From: CAYLJV01 sp964510375
GTDB taxonomy: Archaea > Hadarchaeota > Hadarchaeia > Hadarchaeales > JAGGTB01
Length of the DNA: 64,000 nucleotides
Direction: 5' to 3'
Assembly (NCBI GenBank): GCA_964510375.1
Contig: CAZEBR010000001.1
Location: 62,001 to 126,000, forward strand
The notes under the pieces are model-generated. The model did not search any database. It was given only the letters and a program-made list of their open reading frames with translations, and had not been told where the DNA came from. Position 1 is the stretch's first letter, and the number at the start of each line of letters is the position of its first letter. Both the position numbers and the translations under genes were made by a program. This document shows positions 36,605 to 46,210 of the stretch, in pieces.

Positions 36605-37417
36605 ATGAAAAAAAGAATATCCGATTTGGTAGAAAGTCAAAAGCTAATAAGTTTGGATGAAAGGCCCAATGCGATTTTTGTCGGCGATACTCACGGAGAT
36701 CTTGAGGCCAGCGAGATTGTCTGGAATAGATTCGGAGAAGAAGTCAGGAACGGCCAGACCTATCTCGTCTTCTTGGGTGATTATGTGGACAGAGGTTCTA
36801 AATCGAAGAAAAATATAGATTTTCTTCTTTCTAAGAAGGAAGAGTGTCCGGAGGGTTTAATTCTGTTGCTGGGAAATCACGATGCCTACTCGAAACGGGA
36901 GTTGAGGCCAGCAGATTTCTGGCAGAGCCTTAGCAGCGATGAGTACGAGTACTATAAGGACCTATCTTCCCTCCCTTGGATGGCGACCGCCGAGGGTTTA
37001 GTTGCGACTCACGGGTGTTTGCCGTTCATACCGGATCTAGAAGAGTTGAAAACGGCCTCTGAAGATGTTTTTGATATTAAAAACGAGTTTGATATTCCAG
37101 CTTGGGTCTCTACCGTTTGGGGAGATATAAACGAGAGAATATCTGGTGCCCAAATGGACCCACTTACGGGCCGACCCCAGTTCGGGGAAGAGGCCGTAAT
37201 GGAATACATGCACGATCATGACTGGAATGTTTTGATACGAGCTCACCAGCCGGGAATGCAGGGATGGAGTTTTTCTAGAAACGTTTTGACTATCTTCACT
37301 TCCGAGGTCTACGTTAGAATGGATCGGGCTAGAGAAAGAAGCGTCGCCTCGTTGAACCTCGAGGGGGGAGTGGAGAGTCATAACGATGTCAGGGTTATGG
37401 GGCTGAACGAGCTTTAG
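36605..37417 (+). CDS. PPP-family Ser/Thr protein phosphatase
   Basis: This is a 270-residue protein phosphatase related to PP1/PP2A. The three metal signatures are exact: GDTHGD (27-32), GDYVDRG (58-64) and GNHD (90-93). An ATHGCLPF-type His and RAHQPG follow. It starts 40 bases after treT on the same strand, so the two are probably co-transcribed, which raises the idea that it controls trehalose or sugar metabolism by dephosphorylation. That link is an inference. Confidence 0.9.
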   Translation: MKKRISDLVESQKLISLDERPNAIFVGDTHGDLEASEIVWNRFGEEVRNGQTYLVFLGDYVDRGSKSKKNIDFLLSKKEECPEGLILLLGNHDAYSKRELRPADFWQSLSSDEYEYYKDLSSLPWMATAEGLVATHGCLPFIPDLEELKTASEDVFDIKNEFDIPAWVSTVWGDINERISGAQMDPLTGRPQFGEEAVMEYMHDHDWNVLIRAHQPGMQGWSFSRNVLTIFTSEVYVRMDRARERSVASLNLEGGVESHNDVRVMGLNEL

Positions 37418-37501
37418 ATAACACCTTTTTCGTTACGCCCATTTTCAGCAAAGGTTTATTGTCATTTCTATCCTTATCAATACCATGATGCGGGTGTGCT
37501 G

Positions 37502-39670
37502 ATGAAAGTCGGAAAGCTAAACGAGGATTACGGTTTACCGGAAGAAGTCATAGAGATTCTGAGGGAGGAGGGTATAGAGGAGCTGTATCCTCCTCAGGCC
37601 GAGGCCGTGAGGAAGGGGGCTTTGGATGGAAGGAACCTAGTTTTAGCGATTCCTACGGCGGCCGGCAAAACCTTGGTCGCAGAACTTTGCATGTTGAAGT
37701 CCATATTTAGAGAGGGTGGAAAGTGCCTCTACATAGTCCCGTTGAGGGCTTTGGCCAACGAAAAGTACGAGGAGTTCAAGAATAAGTACGAGTCTATAGG
37801 TATCGACGTGGGTATTGCCACTGGCGATTACGAGGCCTCCGGCTCCGACTTGGCTGACAAGGACATCCTGATCGCTACTTCGGAAAAGGTCGACTCCCTT
37901 CTCAGGCATAAGGCAAAGTGGCTGGCTGACCTCACAACGACCTCCGTTTTTGATGAAATACATCTGATCGATGATTCCGGCAGGGGTCCTACGCTCGAAG
38001 TGTTGGCTGCTAGGCTCAGGCAACTTAATCCCGATATGCAAGTTTTGGGTCTCAGTGCCACGATTAGCAATTCTGAAGGAATAGCCGATTGGTTGGATGC
38101 AGAACATCTGAAGAGCGATTGGCGCCCCGTCCCTTTGAAAGAGGGAGTGTACCTTAGAGACAGAATAATTTTTGAAGATCTCACCGAGAAGGAGATCAAA
38201 TCCTCCGCCAATGATGACGTTTCCAAGATAGTGGTGGATACCATCAAAAATAACGATGGTCAAGCCCTGGTTTTCGTGAGTACCAGGAAATCGACACAGG
38301 TAGCGGCTAGAAAGACTTCCAAGGAGGTCGGGCAGCTGATATCTGACGAAGAAGAAGAAAGGTTGGAGGAAGTCGCTCAGGAGGTAGAGAGCGCTTTGGG
38401 GGAGCCGACTGAGACGTGTAAAAAGCTGGCTAGATACGTACGCCGAGGTACCGCTTTTCACCATGCAGGGCTTCATCATGAACAGCGCTCTGCGGTCGAG
38501 GACGCGTTCAGGGAAGACCTGATTAAGGTCGTCTCGGCCACTCCGACTCTGGCGGCTGGGGTAAATATGCCCTCCCAGAGGTCGATTATTCGTGATTATA
38601 AACGCTATTCTCCTCCCTACGGTATGAAACCTATTCCCGTGTTAGAGTACAAGCAGATGGCCGGGAGGGCAGGCAGACCGGGGTTCGACGATCAAGGGGA
38701 ATCAGTGCTTATTTCGAGCAGTGAGTCCGAAAAGGAAGAATTGCTGGATAATTATGTGAGAGCCGAACCGGAGAGGATCGAATCCAAACTTTCTTCCGAG
38801 CCTGCAATTAGGACGCACGTTCTGGGTTCTATAGCGGCGGGGTACGTGAACAGTCTAGACTCGATGTTGGAATTTGTAGGGCAAACCTTTTTCGCCTACC
38901 AGTATTCGACCTCAAGGGTCTCCAATACTGTCGAGAAGGTCCTTGATTTTCTGGTGGAAGAGGGCATGGTTTCCGAGGAGGGTGAATGGCTCAGCGCGAC
39001 GAAATTCGGTAAAAAGATTTCGAGTCTGTACATAGATCCGCTCTCGGGGGTTACGATAAGGAATGGAATCAAAAAAGCGAAATCCCGCGAGCCATCGGAA
39101 CTTGGCCTTCTCCACGTAGTATGCTCTACTCCTGACATGAATAATCTCTATCTCAGGAAGGGTGACGATGCCGATCTGGATGTTCTGGTTTCTGACTATC
39201 TGGAAGCCGATAAACTGTTGATAGATCCTCCCGAGAAATGGAAACATCCGGAAAAGTACGAGTATTACTTGGCAGAGATCAAGACTGCAAGGATGATAAA
39301 GGATTGGATAAACGAGAAATCGGAGGATCAGATACATGAAAAATACAACGTAGGGGCCGGGGATATAAGAAGAAAAGTGAGTACTGCGGAATGGCTCCTC
39401 CATGCCGCTTACGAACTCTCAAGGCTTTTTAAGATAAATGAGGCCACGAGCATATTGCGAGATTTGAAACAGCGCGTCCGTTATGGAATTAAGGGAGAGC
39501 TTCTCGATTTGGCCAGTTTGACTGGTGTTGGTAGGGTTCGAGCTAGAAGCCTTTACACGGCTGGTTATCGGGACAAGAATGATCTTAGAAGCGCTACCGA
39601 AAAGGAATTGACGAGAGTAAATAGAATTGGCGATAGAACAGCTAAAAGAATCCTCAATCAATTGGAGTAG
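37502..39670 (+). CDS. hel308: Hel308 DNA helicase
   Basis: This is a 722-residue superfamily 2 helicase for stalled replication forks. Q-motif-like LYPPQAEAV, Walker A PTAAGKT, Walker B DEIHLIDD, motif III LSATISN, motif IV-V FVSTRKST and TLAAGVNMPSQ, and motif VI QMAGRAGRPG are all present. A winged helix, ratchet domain and a C-terminal helix-hairpin-helix (TGVGRVRARSLYTAGY) follow. A GTG six bases earlier is possible; ATG at 37502 is used. Confidence 0.93.
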   Translation: MKVGKLNEDYGLPEEVIEILREEGIEELYPPQAEAVRKGALDGRNLVLAIPTAAGKTLVAELCMLKSIFREGGKCLYIVPLRALANEKYEEFKNKYESIGIDVGIATGDYEASGSDLADKDILIATSEKVDSLLRHKAKWLADLTTTSVFDEIHLIDDSGRGPTLEVLAARLRQLNPDMQVLGLSATISNSEGIADWLDAEHLKSDWRPVPLKEGVYLRDRIIFEDLTEKEIKSSANDDVSKIVVDTIKNNDGQALVFVSTRKSTQVAARKTSKEVGQLISDEEEERLEEVAQEVESALGEPTETCKKLARYVRRGTAFHHAGLHHEQRSAVEDAFREDLIKVVSATPTLAAGVNMPSQRSIIRDYKRYSPPYGMKPIPVLEYKQMAGRAGRPGFDDQGESVLISSSESEKEELLDNYVRAEPERIESKLSSEPAIRTHVLGSIAAGYVNSLDSMLEFVGQTFFAYQYSTSRVSNTVEKVLDFLVEEGMVSEEGEWLSATKFGKKISSLYIDPLSGVTIRNGIKKAKSREPSELGLLHVVCSTPDMNNLYLRKGDDADLDVLVSDYLEADKLLIDPPEKWKHPEKYEYYLAEIKTARMIKDWINEKSEDQIHEKYNVGAGDIRRKVSTAEWLLHAAYELSRLFKINEATSILRDLKQRVRYGIKGELLDLASLTGVGRVRARSLYTAGYRDKNDLRSATEKELTRVNRIGDRTAKRILNQLE

Positions 39671-39729
39671 AGCCGTAGGGAATAGCTTTTTTGATAATTT
39701 AATGATCGCGAGATTGGAAGCCGGAGAAA

Positions 39730-39743
39730 TTAGGCTAACCTAA
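39730..39743 (+). promoter_or_regulatory. DtxR-type operator, upstream copy
   Basis: TTAGGCTAACCTAA is a near-perfect inverted repeat of the DtxR/IdeR/SirR type (TTAGG...CCTAA). It lies just before the TATA element of the dtxR-feoB unit. A second copy sits 29 bases further on. Confidence 0.75.
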
Positions 39744-39757
39744 TATTTTTTAAAGGT
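39744..39757 (+). promoter_or_regulatory. TATA box of dtxR-feoB
   Basis: ATATTTTTTAAAGG lies between the two inverted repeats and about 27 bases before the ATG at 39778, as expected for a leaderless mRNA. A repressor bound on either side would block TBP and TFB. Confidence 0.6.
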
Positions 39758-39758
39758 T

Positions 39759-39772
39759 TTAGGTTTACCTAA
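39759..39772 (+). promoter_or_regulatory. DtxR-type operator, downstream copy
   Basis: TTAGGTTTACCTAA is the second inverted repeat, ending 5 bases before the dtxR start codon. Its centre is 29 bases (about three helical turns) from that of the upstream copy. Confidence 0.75.
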
Positions 39773-39777
39773 GAACA

Positions 39778-40476
39778 ATGAAGGAAGATTTATCCGAGTC
39801 GGAAGAGGAATACTTGGAAGCTTTATACAAACGTTCGAGAGATGGGGAGAGAATTAAGGTTAGCGAGGTAGCCGAGGATATCGACGTTCGAGAGCCAAGC
39901 GCCGTTCAAATGCTCAGAAAATTAGAGGATAAGGGTCTGCTCGATTACGAAAAGTATTCGGGCCTGACTTTAACCGAAGAAGGGAAAAGGGAAGGTATGA
40001 GGGTCACTAGAAGACATAGGTTGGCCGAGAGACTTCTTAGTGATGTTCTCAACAGGGATTTATCTCAAGTTCATGAGGAGGCTTGCAGGTTAGAGCACTC
40101 ACTAGCGGACGAGACGGCGGACGAGATTTCGAGGTTCTTGGAAAATCCGAAAACCTGTCCTCACGGCCATCCTATCCCGGAAGAGGAAGCAGACTATGAG
40201 GAAGAGGATCTTCTCAGCCTGTCCGAGGGGAAGGAAGGGGAGGAATACGAAGTCGTCTCGATCCCTGAACGAGAGGAAGATATCAAAAGATTGCTTCCAT
40301 TGGCGGTTCTCCCGGGCTCGAAAGGGAAGCTGGAGGATAAGTCGTCCGTGGGTGCCATGATGGTGAGGAAGGGTCAGGACAAGCTTGCTTTAAGCAGGGA
40401 CATCGGTTCAAAAATTATGGTGAGACCTTATGGAAAAAGAAGAAGACGTAGACATCGTGATAGGTCTGGCGGGTAA
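39778..40476 (+). CDS. DtxR/MntR-family metal-dependent repressor
   Basis: This is a 232-residue regulator. Winged helix: KVSEVAEDIDVREPSAVQMLRKLEDKGLL; metal-binding and dimer domain with RRHRLAERLL, CRLEHSLADETADEI and CPHGHPIP. A FeoA/SH3-like domain (about 155-220) follows. The last 16 residues are unusually basic (GKRRRRRHRDRSGG) because the gene runs 47 bases into feoB in another frame. It probably represses itself and feoB when iron or manganese is plentiful, through the operators at 39730 and 39759. Confidence 0.9.
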   Translation: MKEDLSESEEEYLEALYKRSRDGERIKVSEVAEDIDVREPSAVQMLRKLEDKGLLDYEKYSGLTLTEEGKREGMRVTRRHRLAERLLSDVLNRDLSQVHEEACRLEHSLADETADEISRFLENPKTCPHGHPIPEEEADYEEEDLLSLSEGKEGEEYEVVSIPEREEDIKRLLPLAVLPGSKGKLEDKSSVGAMMVRKGQDKLALSRDIGSKIMVRPYGKRRRRRHRDRSGG

Positions 40477-42377
40477 TCCCAACGTCGGCAAAAGCGCCCT
40501 TTTTCACCAGTTTACTGGAGTAGGCGTGAATGTTTCTAATTATCCGGGGACTACCGTTGAGGTTGCGGAAGGTATGACTAGGTTCGAGGACTATAAAGTC
40601 AAAGTAATCGACCTTCCCGGGGTGTACTCTCTCGGAGNNNNNNNNNNNNNNNNNNNNNNNNNNNNNNNNNNNNNNNNNNNNNNNNNNNNNNNNNCTGTAT
40701 CTTTCCTTTCAGCTTTCCGAGCTTAACATTCCCATGATAATTGCCTTGAACCAGTACGATGTGGCGGAGAAGAGCGGGATAAAAATCGATGTCGATGATC
40801 TTTCCGACGTCTTAGGTGTTCCCGTAGTTCCTACCGTTGCGAGTCAAGGGAAGAACGTCCCCGAAGCCCTTGCCGAGGCAATTGAGGTTAGCGAGGAGGG
40901 GAAGAAACCCGAGAAAAACGTTAGGATGGGTAAGGATTTAGAGGATATAATCGACGAGTTTTCGAAAGAGATTGACGAGAAAATTGAATCGATCCCTTAC
41001 GGCTTCCCTAGCAGAACCTTGGCAATTATGCTGATTGAAGGTGACAAGGAACTCCTTGATTTGCTGGACGAGACCGAAGCCGGCAGAGAAATAATCAAGA
41101 AAGCGGACGAATTGACGGATAAAATCGAAGAGCTTCACGGAGAAGCGGCCGAGTTCAGAATCGCCAGAGAGCGACATGGAATGGCAAGCCTCGTTTCCGA
41201 AAGGACGACTGAACACGTTACGGTGGAACCGTCCCTGTCGGAGAGAATCGATCGATGGACGACTGATTTGAAAACCGGAATTCCTATCCTCGTTCTGGTG
41301 TTTATAGGATTGCTTTCTCTCCTTTTCTTTGTGGGGGGTTTTATTGAAGAGATCGCCGTTGGAGGATGGGAGAGATATATAGAACCCGGTTTGGAGTCTT
41401 TATTTTTCCAAGTCGCTCCTAATGGAGCCATAGAGAGAGTTCTGAATATAGGAGTCAATCAGGGTATAAAGGGTATACTCGCGGTCATGCTCCCTTATCT
41501 CCCGCCTTTCTTCCTGGCCCTCGCTTTTCTCGAGGATTCGGGATATTTGCCGAGGATGGCTTTCGTCATGGATTCGCTGATGCATAAAATCGGGCTTCAC
41601 GGAAAAGCAGTTGCCCCCATGTTGGGTGGTTTCGGATGTAACGTTCCCGCCATAATGGCCACGAGGGACCTTCCGGACCGGCGTCAAAGGGTAATTTCTT
41701 CTTTTCTTATCACGATGGTCCCCTGTTCCGCTAGAACTGCCGTGATATTGGGAACCGTAGGAGCTTTTATCGGTATAATACCTGCACTGGGGATTTATGG
41801 AATAATTTTAGTCTTGATACTTTTGGTCGGACTTGTACTAAACAGGTTAATTCCGGGAGAAACCTCGGGCATGGTAATGGAGATGCCGTCCCTCAAAAAA
41901 CCCATGATAAAGCCCGTCCTGTCAAAGACATGGAATCGCTTGAAGGAATTCGTCTATGTCGCAACCCCTTTACTTCTGCTTGGAAGCTTCTTGATAGGGA
42001 TACTCGATGCCTCCGGCGTGATTGACAGCATAGTAGGTCCTCTTTCCCCGTTCACTCTAGGAGTACTTGGCTTGCCTCCGATCACTATAATTCCTTTGAT
42101 CTATGGAGTGATTAGGAAGGAGGGGGCTTTGGTCCTTCTGTTTTCGGTCGCTGGAACTTCGAATCTCATGGGATTCATGAATGAGCTTCAAATTTTTGTA
42201 TTTGCTCTTGTAGTGGCGATATATCTGCCCTGCATCGCTACTTTTGCGGTTTTGAAAAATGAACTCGGATGGAAAGAAGCCATTATTATATCGGTCTTTA
42301 CCATCGTTCTTTCGATACTGATAGGTGCTCTGTTTTTCCATCTCAATCCGTTAGGTCTGTCTACAGTGTTAGGTTGA
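40430..42377 (+). CDS. feoB: Ferrous iron transporter FeoB (interrupted by assembly gap)
   Basis: This is a membrane Fe(II) importer with an N-terminal G domain. G1 GNPNVGKS (15-22), G2 region NYPGTT and G3 DLPGVYSLG come before the N run (40638-40694); after it LYLSFQLSELNIPMIIALNQYD carries the G4-type motif (NQYD), and the two gate regions with LPYLPPFFLALAFLEDSGYLPR and GFGCNVPAIMATR follow. Downstream codons are in another frame relative to the upstream part across the 57 Ns. This reflects a wrong gap size, not a frameshift. Translationally coupled to the repressor gene. Confidence 0.92.
40638..40694. other. Assembly gap of 57 N inside feoB
   Basis: A run of 57 unknown bases. The last known upstream base is the first base of a codon and the first downstream base starts a codon, so the true missing length must be 2 modulo 3. 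Known FeoB proteins have about 33-38 residues between the two flanking motifs, suggesting about 100-115 missing bases. Confidence 0.95.
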
Positions 42378-42473
42378 AAAAACGGGGTTTTGGTCGGAGT
42401 GAATTCCCGTTCACCTTCAATACTTTTAAAATCTCGAAAGGTCTAACTGTTTAACGGCAGATGAGGGATTATT

Positions 42474-43031
42474 TTGCCTAGGACCTTTGTGGCCGTCGAA
42501 TCGAGCGAGGAAGTTCGGAACGAGCTTTCCGGAGTTCAGGACGAGCTCGAACGTACCGGGGCAGATTTGAAACTAGTAAGCAAGGAAAATATTCATCTTA
42601 CGCTTAGATTCCTTGGTGATGTCTCCGAAAGCCGTTTGGAAATAGTGGAAGGGGCTATAAGGGAGTCTTGTAACGTGTCACCTTTCGTTGCCGTAGTGAA
42701 GGGTATGGGGGTCTTTCCCAAGCCGGGCTATATACGGGTTATTTGGGCTGGAGTGGGTCAAGGTACTAGTCAGCTGGAATCGTTGAGGAATGATCTCGAT
42801 CAAAATCTATCAGAAATTGGAATTTCTCCCGATGATAAGGATTTCACGCCACACTATACCATAGCCCGAGTGAATTCAGGTAAGGCCAAGGACAAGTTAA
42901 ATTCGATAGTTGATGAGAATTCGGATAGGGAATGGGGTTCCGTAGAAGTGGATAATATTAAGCTAATGAAGAGCGAATTAACGCCGGATGGTCCTATATA
43001 TACGCCCCTTGAAGTTTTTGAACTGGATTAG
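42474..43031 (+). CDS. thpR: RNA 2',3'-cyclic phosphodiesterase (ThpR/LigT)
   Basis: This is a 185-residue 2H phosphoesterase that opens 2',3'-cyclic phosphates on RNA ends. Both catalytic H-x-T motifs are seen: H41-L-T (HLTLRFLGD) and H127-Y-T (PHYTIARV). The start is TTG. Its end overlaps the end of the cca gene on the other strand by 4 bases, a pairing often seen in archaea. Confidence 0.92.
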   Translation: MPRTFVAVESSEEVRNELSGVQDELERTGADLKLVSKENIHLTLRFLGDVSESRLEIVEGAIRESCNVSPFVAVVKGMGVFPKPGYIRVIWAGVGQGTSQLESLRNDLDQNLSEIGISPDDKDFTPHYTIARVNSGKAKDKLNSIVDENSDREWGSVEVDNIKLMKSELTPDGPIYTPLEVFELD

Positions 43032-44425
43032 CGGTACCAAGGTAGACTCTTAGTTAGGTAATCTCCCAAAAAGTCCATCGCATCCATTTCGTGGGCCCTG
43101 TTGACTGTATTTTCATTCTCTACGATTTCGTATCCTTTATCCTTCAATGATTTCTTGACGTGCTTTCCGAATCCTTCTCGTGACTTTAAGGCATCCTCGA
43201 GAACTTCTCTGGCTTCGGTGTTTTCCCTTTTTAGCTCGAATATTAGACGACCCTCTTCGTTTAGATAAGGTCCGGCCAATTTTTCATCGGAGTTCATGTG
43301 TTTTTGAACGAAGGGTTCAGACTCTACATCGATCGGAGGTCCAGTATGCTTTCTAGTTTTGGACACTTTCGATACTTCCAGTTCAAAAAGAAGGATTGCT
43401 TTTTCTTCGTCGGTCCAAACTGCACTCCTTAGGACCTCGAATTTATCTTTCTCCAATTTCCTGTTGAGAGTTTTTTCGGTCTTTCGCAGTTGAGGATATA
43501 TTATATCCGGCACCAGATCGTAGGGGATTTCCGTTACGATCATCAGGAGTCTACTTTCTCTTTTCTTAATAATTTCCTTGAGGTCCTGCTTTGATTCGGG
43601 AGGTTTTTTGGGAAAGAAAAATTCTTTCTTAGGATTTCTCAGAAAGCTTTGTGATGCTCTGATAAATTTGGCGTAATTTTTCTTCGACACTGCTGCGGCC
43701 ACGTTTCTTCCCGGGTCCACGGGGTCGACAAAGATCAGTGGCTTATCTGGAAACATTTTCATTAAGTCCTCTCTGCTTCTATCGTTACTTTTATTGATGA
43801 TTTTCTTGGAATTCCATTCGCTGGCAGATTTGATAACGTCCAAGAAAGACCCGGTATGTATAACCAAAAGTTCGCATAAATATCCGGAGAATCCCTGGGT
43901 TTCCAACTCTGAACCATAGGCTCCGATTCCCTTCATAAATTTCTTGAGCAACAGGACCTGATCTGTCTTGTCCGAAGTTAGTCGATTTTTGATATACCTT
44001 TGGTGGTGTGGTGATCTGTCTACTGCACTTCTTATTTGGGTGGGGTCATCGAGGTCGTAGCATGGAACGATATCTACGTCAAATCCGTCCATTTCCGTAT
44101 TTACGTACGGGTGTTCCGCGTATTGCTCCCTTCCCCTTCCGTCGCTGATCTTTTTTCCTAATTCAAGTCCCATCTCTTCGAGCCTCTCCCGGGGTGTATC
44201 TTCTGGAAATAAAAGAAATAAATCTATATCGTGGGCTCCCGAAAGCCAGGTACCTCTGCCGGTAGATCCCACTATTTTTGGCTGAACAGCAAGATTGAAC
44301 TCCGATATAGCCTGTTTGGCCTTTTCGAGTAGCTGATCCTTAGTTTCTCTAAATCTTTCTCTTTCCTTTTCTCCGGGTCTTATTTGTCGGAGGACTTCTT
44401 TCAAAATGTCTTGCATTTTTACCAT
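43028..44425 (-). CDS. cca: Archaeal CCA-adding tRNA nucleotidyltransferase
   Basis: This is a 465-residue class I CCA enzyme that adds and repairs the CCA end of tRNA without a template. The nucleotidyltransferase motif is GSTGRGTWLSGAHDIDLFLLF, with the third carboxylate in MDGFDVDIVPCY. The central and tail domains follow the usual archaeal order (QGFSGYLCELLVIHTGSF, VDPVDPGRNVAAAVS). The length is normal. An ATG three codons after the first GTG/ATG start is also possible. Confidence 0.94.
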   Translation of the reverse strand: MVKMQDILKEVLRQIRPGEKERERFRETKDQLLEKAKQAISEFNLAVQPKIVGSTGRGTWLSGAHDIDLFLLFPEDTPRERLEEMGLELGKKISDGRGREQYAEHPYVNTEMDGFDVDIVPCYDLDDPTQIRSAVDRSPHHQRYIKNRLTSDKTDQVLLLKKFMKGIGAYGSELETQGFSGYLCELLVIHTGSFLDVIKSASEWNSKKIINKSNDRSREDLMKMFPDKPLIFVDPVDPGRNVAAAVSKKNYAKFIRASQSFLRNPKKEFFFPKKPPESKQDLKEIIKKRESRLLMIVTEIPYDLVPDIIYPQLRKTEKTLNRKLEKDKFEVLRSAVWTDEEKAILLFELEVSKVSKTRKHTGPPIDVESEPFVQKHMNSDEKLAGPYLNEEGRLIFELKRENTEAREVLEDALKSREGFGKHVKKSLKDKGYEIVENENTVNRAHEMDAMDFLGDYLTKSLPWYR

Positions 44426-44570
44426 CTTGCGGTTTGTCTTCTCAACTAAAGGCTTATTTGAGTCGCTTTAAAAGTCCTTTTAAGAACTCGAATATTCTTT
44501 GTCCTTAGTATAGTATCCCGGACTTTCCCGTTTAACCCGATTCTTTTTTCTCTAACGGCATAAGAAGTAA

Positions 44571-45251
44571 CTATTTTTTAGAAAGCTCAGCTTTCTTAAT
44601 TTCTAAATGGCCTCTGTCTCCCTTCCATTTTTTTTCAGTTTCCGTCGGAGTTATCTTTCTCTTGAAGAATGGAGCGTCGAGAGTTAAGGTCTCGTATTCA
44701 CCACCCTCCCCGGTAGGGTGTATTCCTAATTTTTCGTGTAGTGTCCTCAGCTGTTCTATTGTATCCGAATTTATTTTTCTCCCCAACCACCGTTTATCCA
44801 ATCCTTGAGCCGATACGGACGTGATCATTATTTTGAATCCCTCCTCCAACATACCTTCCAATAGTCGGAAAGGCTCAATATGCCAGATAGGGGTGATGGA
44901 TACAAGTCCTAGTTCGTCGCAGATTCTAGATATCCTTTGTTTCTGATAGGAGGATGCGACGGCACCGCTTACAACTCCATCTATGGAAAGTCCTTCAAGG
45001 ATTTCTTTGAGGTCTTCCAGCTCCTTTTCCTTGATTCCGGTGGTCCGTTTTTTCTTGAGTGGAATATTGGATGCGGCTCCAAAAAGGTCGATTATTTTCG
45101 GATTTGGTTTGTGGAACATCCAAGAGTCTTCTGCCTCAGGTAGCATTGTGACTATGTTTGCGATTTTGTTGTCCTCCTTTGCTGCTTTCCATAGGGCGTA
45201 AGAACCGTCCTTGCCGCCGGAGCAGAGAGCTGCTAGTTTCAATTTGACCAT
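44571..45251 (-). CDS. dph6: Diphthine-ammonia ligase (Dph6-like)
   Basis: This is a 226-residue ATP-pyrophosphatase of the alpha-ANH type that completes diphthamide on elongation factor 2. It has a PP-loop SGGKDG (residues 11-16), the EDSWMFHKPN segment, GAVASSYQKQRI, and GEGGEYETLTLDAPFF near the end, which are the family signatures. It stands alone with a normal length. Confidence 0.9.
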   Translation of the reverse strand: MVKLKLAALCSGGKDGSYALWKAAKEDNKIANIVTMLPEAEDSWMFHKPNPKIIDLFGAASNIPLKKKRTTGIKEKELEDLKEILEGLSIDGVVSGAVASSYQKQRISRICDELGLVSITPIWHIEPFRLLEGMLEEGFKIMITSVSAQGLDKRWLGRKINSDTIEQLRTLHEKLGIHPTGEGGEYETLTLDAPFFKRKITPTETEKKWKGDRGHLEIKKAELSKK

Positions 45252-45373
45252 TTCACTAGAGGGGCTAATTGTGAATAAATAATTCTAATTTTCTAATATT
45301 TGATTTCTGAAGTAATAGATGAGAGTATCGTAACGATGAAAAATAAAAGTATTACCGTTTGAGGAATTTTGGG

Positions 45374-46210
45374 GTGAAAATAATTAATTGGGGACTTTCT
45401 ACGCTTTTGTCTCCCCCTGGTGATCCTCTAGAAGGGATTGAGCTTGCTAGTGATATTGGACTCGACTACGTCGAGTTGATATTAGAAAATCCTACCATTT
45501 CCTTCGATCCTGCCCGCGAAGATTTGGAGATGATTAGGGATAAAATAGAGTCCTGCGGATTGAAAGCGAGGGTACATGGTTATTTTCAGGATCTCAATCC
45601 TACAAGTCCATATGAGGAAATTAGAAAAGTTACCTTAAGGCAGGAAAAGAAAAGCATCGAAGCCTGCGAGATTATTGGTGGTGATGTCGTAACTATTCAT
45701 CCAGGAAGATGCTGGAATTTAGAAGAAAATGAAATTAAGGATAATTGTGGGGAATGGTTCGAGAACTACCTTGACGATATCTCTTCTTATGCCTCGGACA
45801 AGGGTATAACTTTAGGATTGGAAACTGGCTCCCATAAGACCGACTACCCGGCTCCCGGTGATGGCCTTCTAGAGTTTGTTCGGGGAAGAAAAAACGTCGG
45901 GATTACTTTGGATGTCGGACATCTTTTCATTCTAGCTCGCGGATGTACCGAGAACGAAGAGGAACTAATTTCTGAATTTATTGATGATTGGGGAAATGAG
46001 ATAGTACACGTTCACATTCACGATAATAATGGCTGGCTGGACGAGCATTTATCCCCGGGTAGGGGCGATTTGAGCTTTGAAGTCGTAATGAAGTCCTTAG
46101 TGGATAATTATGATGGACCGGTCATTTTGGAGCTTTGGAACCCGAAAGATCCCGCTAAGGCGGTGTCCGAGGGAATTGAATTCCTGAAGGAATTTGATCC
46201 GAAAATTTAA
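45374..46210 (+). CDS. Sugar isomerase/endonuclease IV-like TIM barrel
   Basis: This is a protein of about 278 residues of the AP_endonuc_2/xylose isomerase-like superfamily. Metal-site residues are visible in DVVTIHPGR, LGLETGSHKTDYP, GITLDVGHL and HVHIHDNNG, ending with GPVILELW. These support a divalent-metal barrel, but substrate (sugar phosphate or DNA) is not set. The TTG at 45359 is less likely than GTG at 45374, which has GAGGAA seven bases before it. Confidence 0.8.
   Translation: MKIINWGLSTLLSPPGDPLEGIELASDIGLDYVELILENPTISFDPAREDLEMIRDKIESCGLKARVHGYFQDLNPTSPYEEIRKVTLRQEKKSIEACEIIGGDVVTIHPGRCWNLEENEIKDNCGEWFENYLDDISSYASDKGITLGLETGSHKTDYPAPGDGLLEFVRGRKNVGITLDVGHLFILARGCTENEEELISEFIDDWGNEIVHVHIHDNNGWLDEHLSPGRGDLSFEVVMKSLVDNYDGPVILELWNPKDPAKAVSEGIEFLKEFDPKI

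Noticed and set aside
40430..40726. A truncated 98-codon G-domain gene followed by a separate transporter gene
   Set aside because: The apparent split is due to the 57-N gap of wrong length; both parts belong to one feoB.
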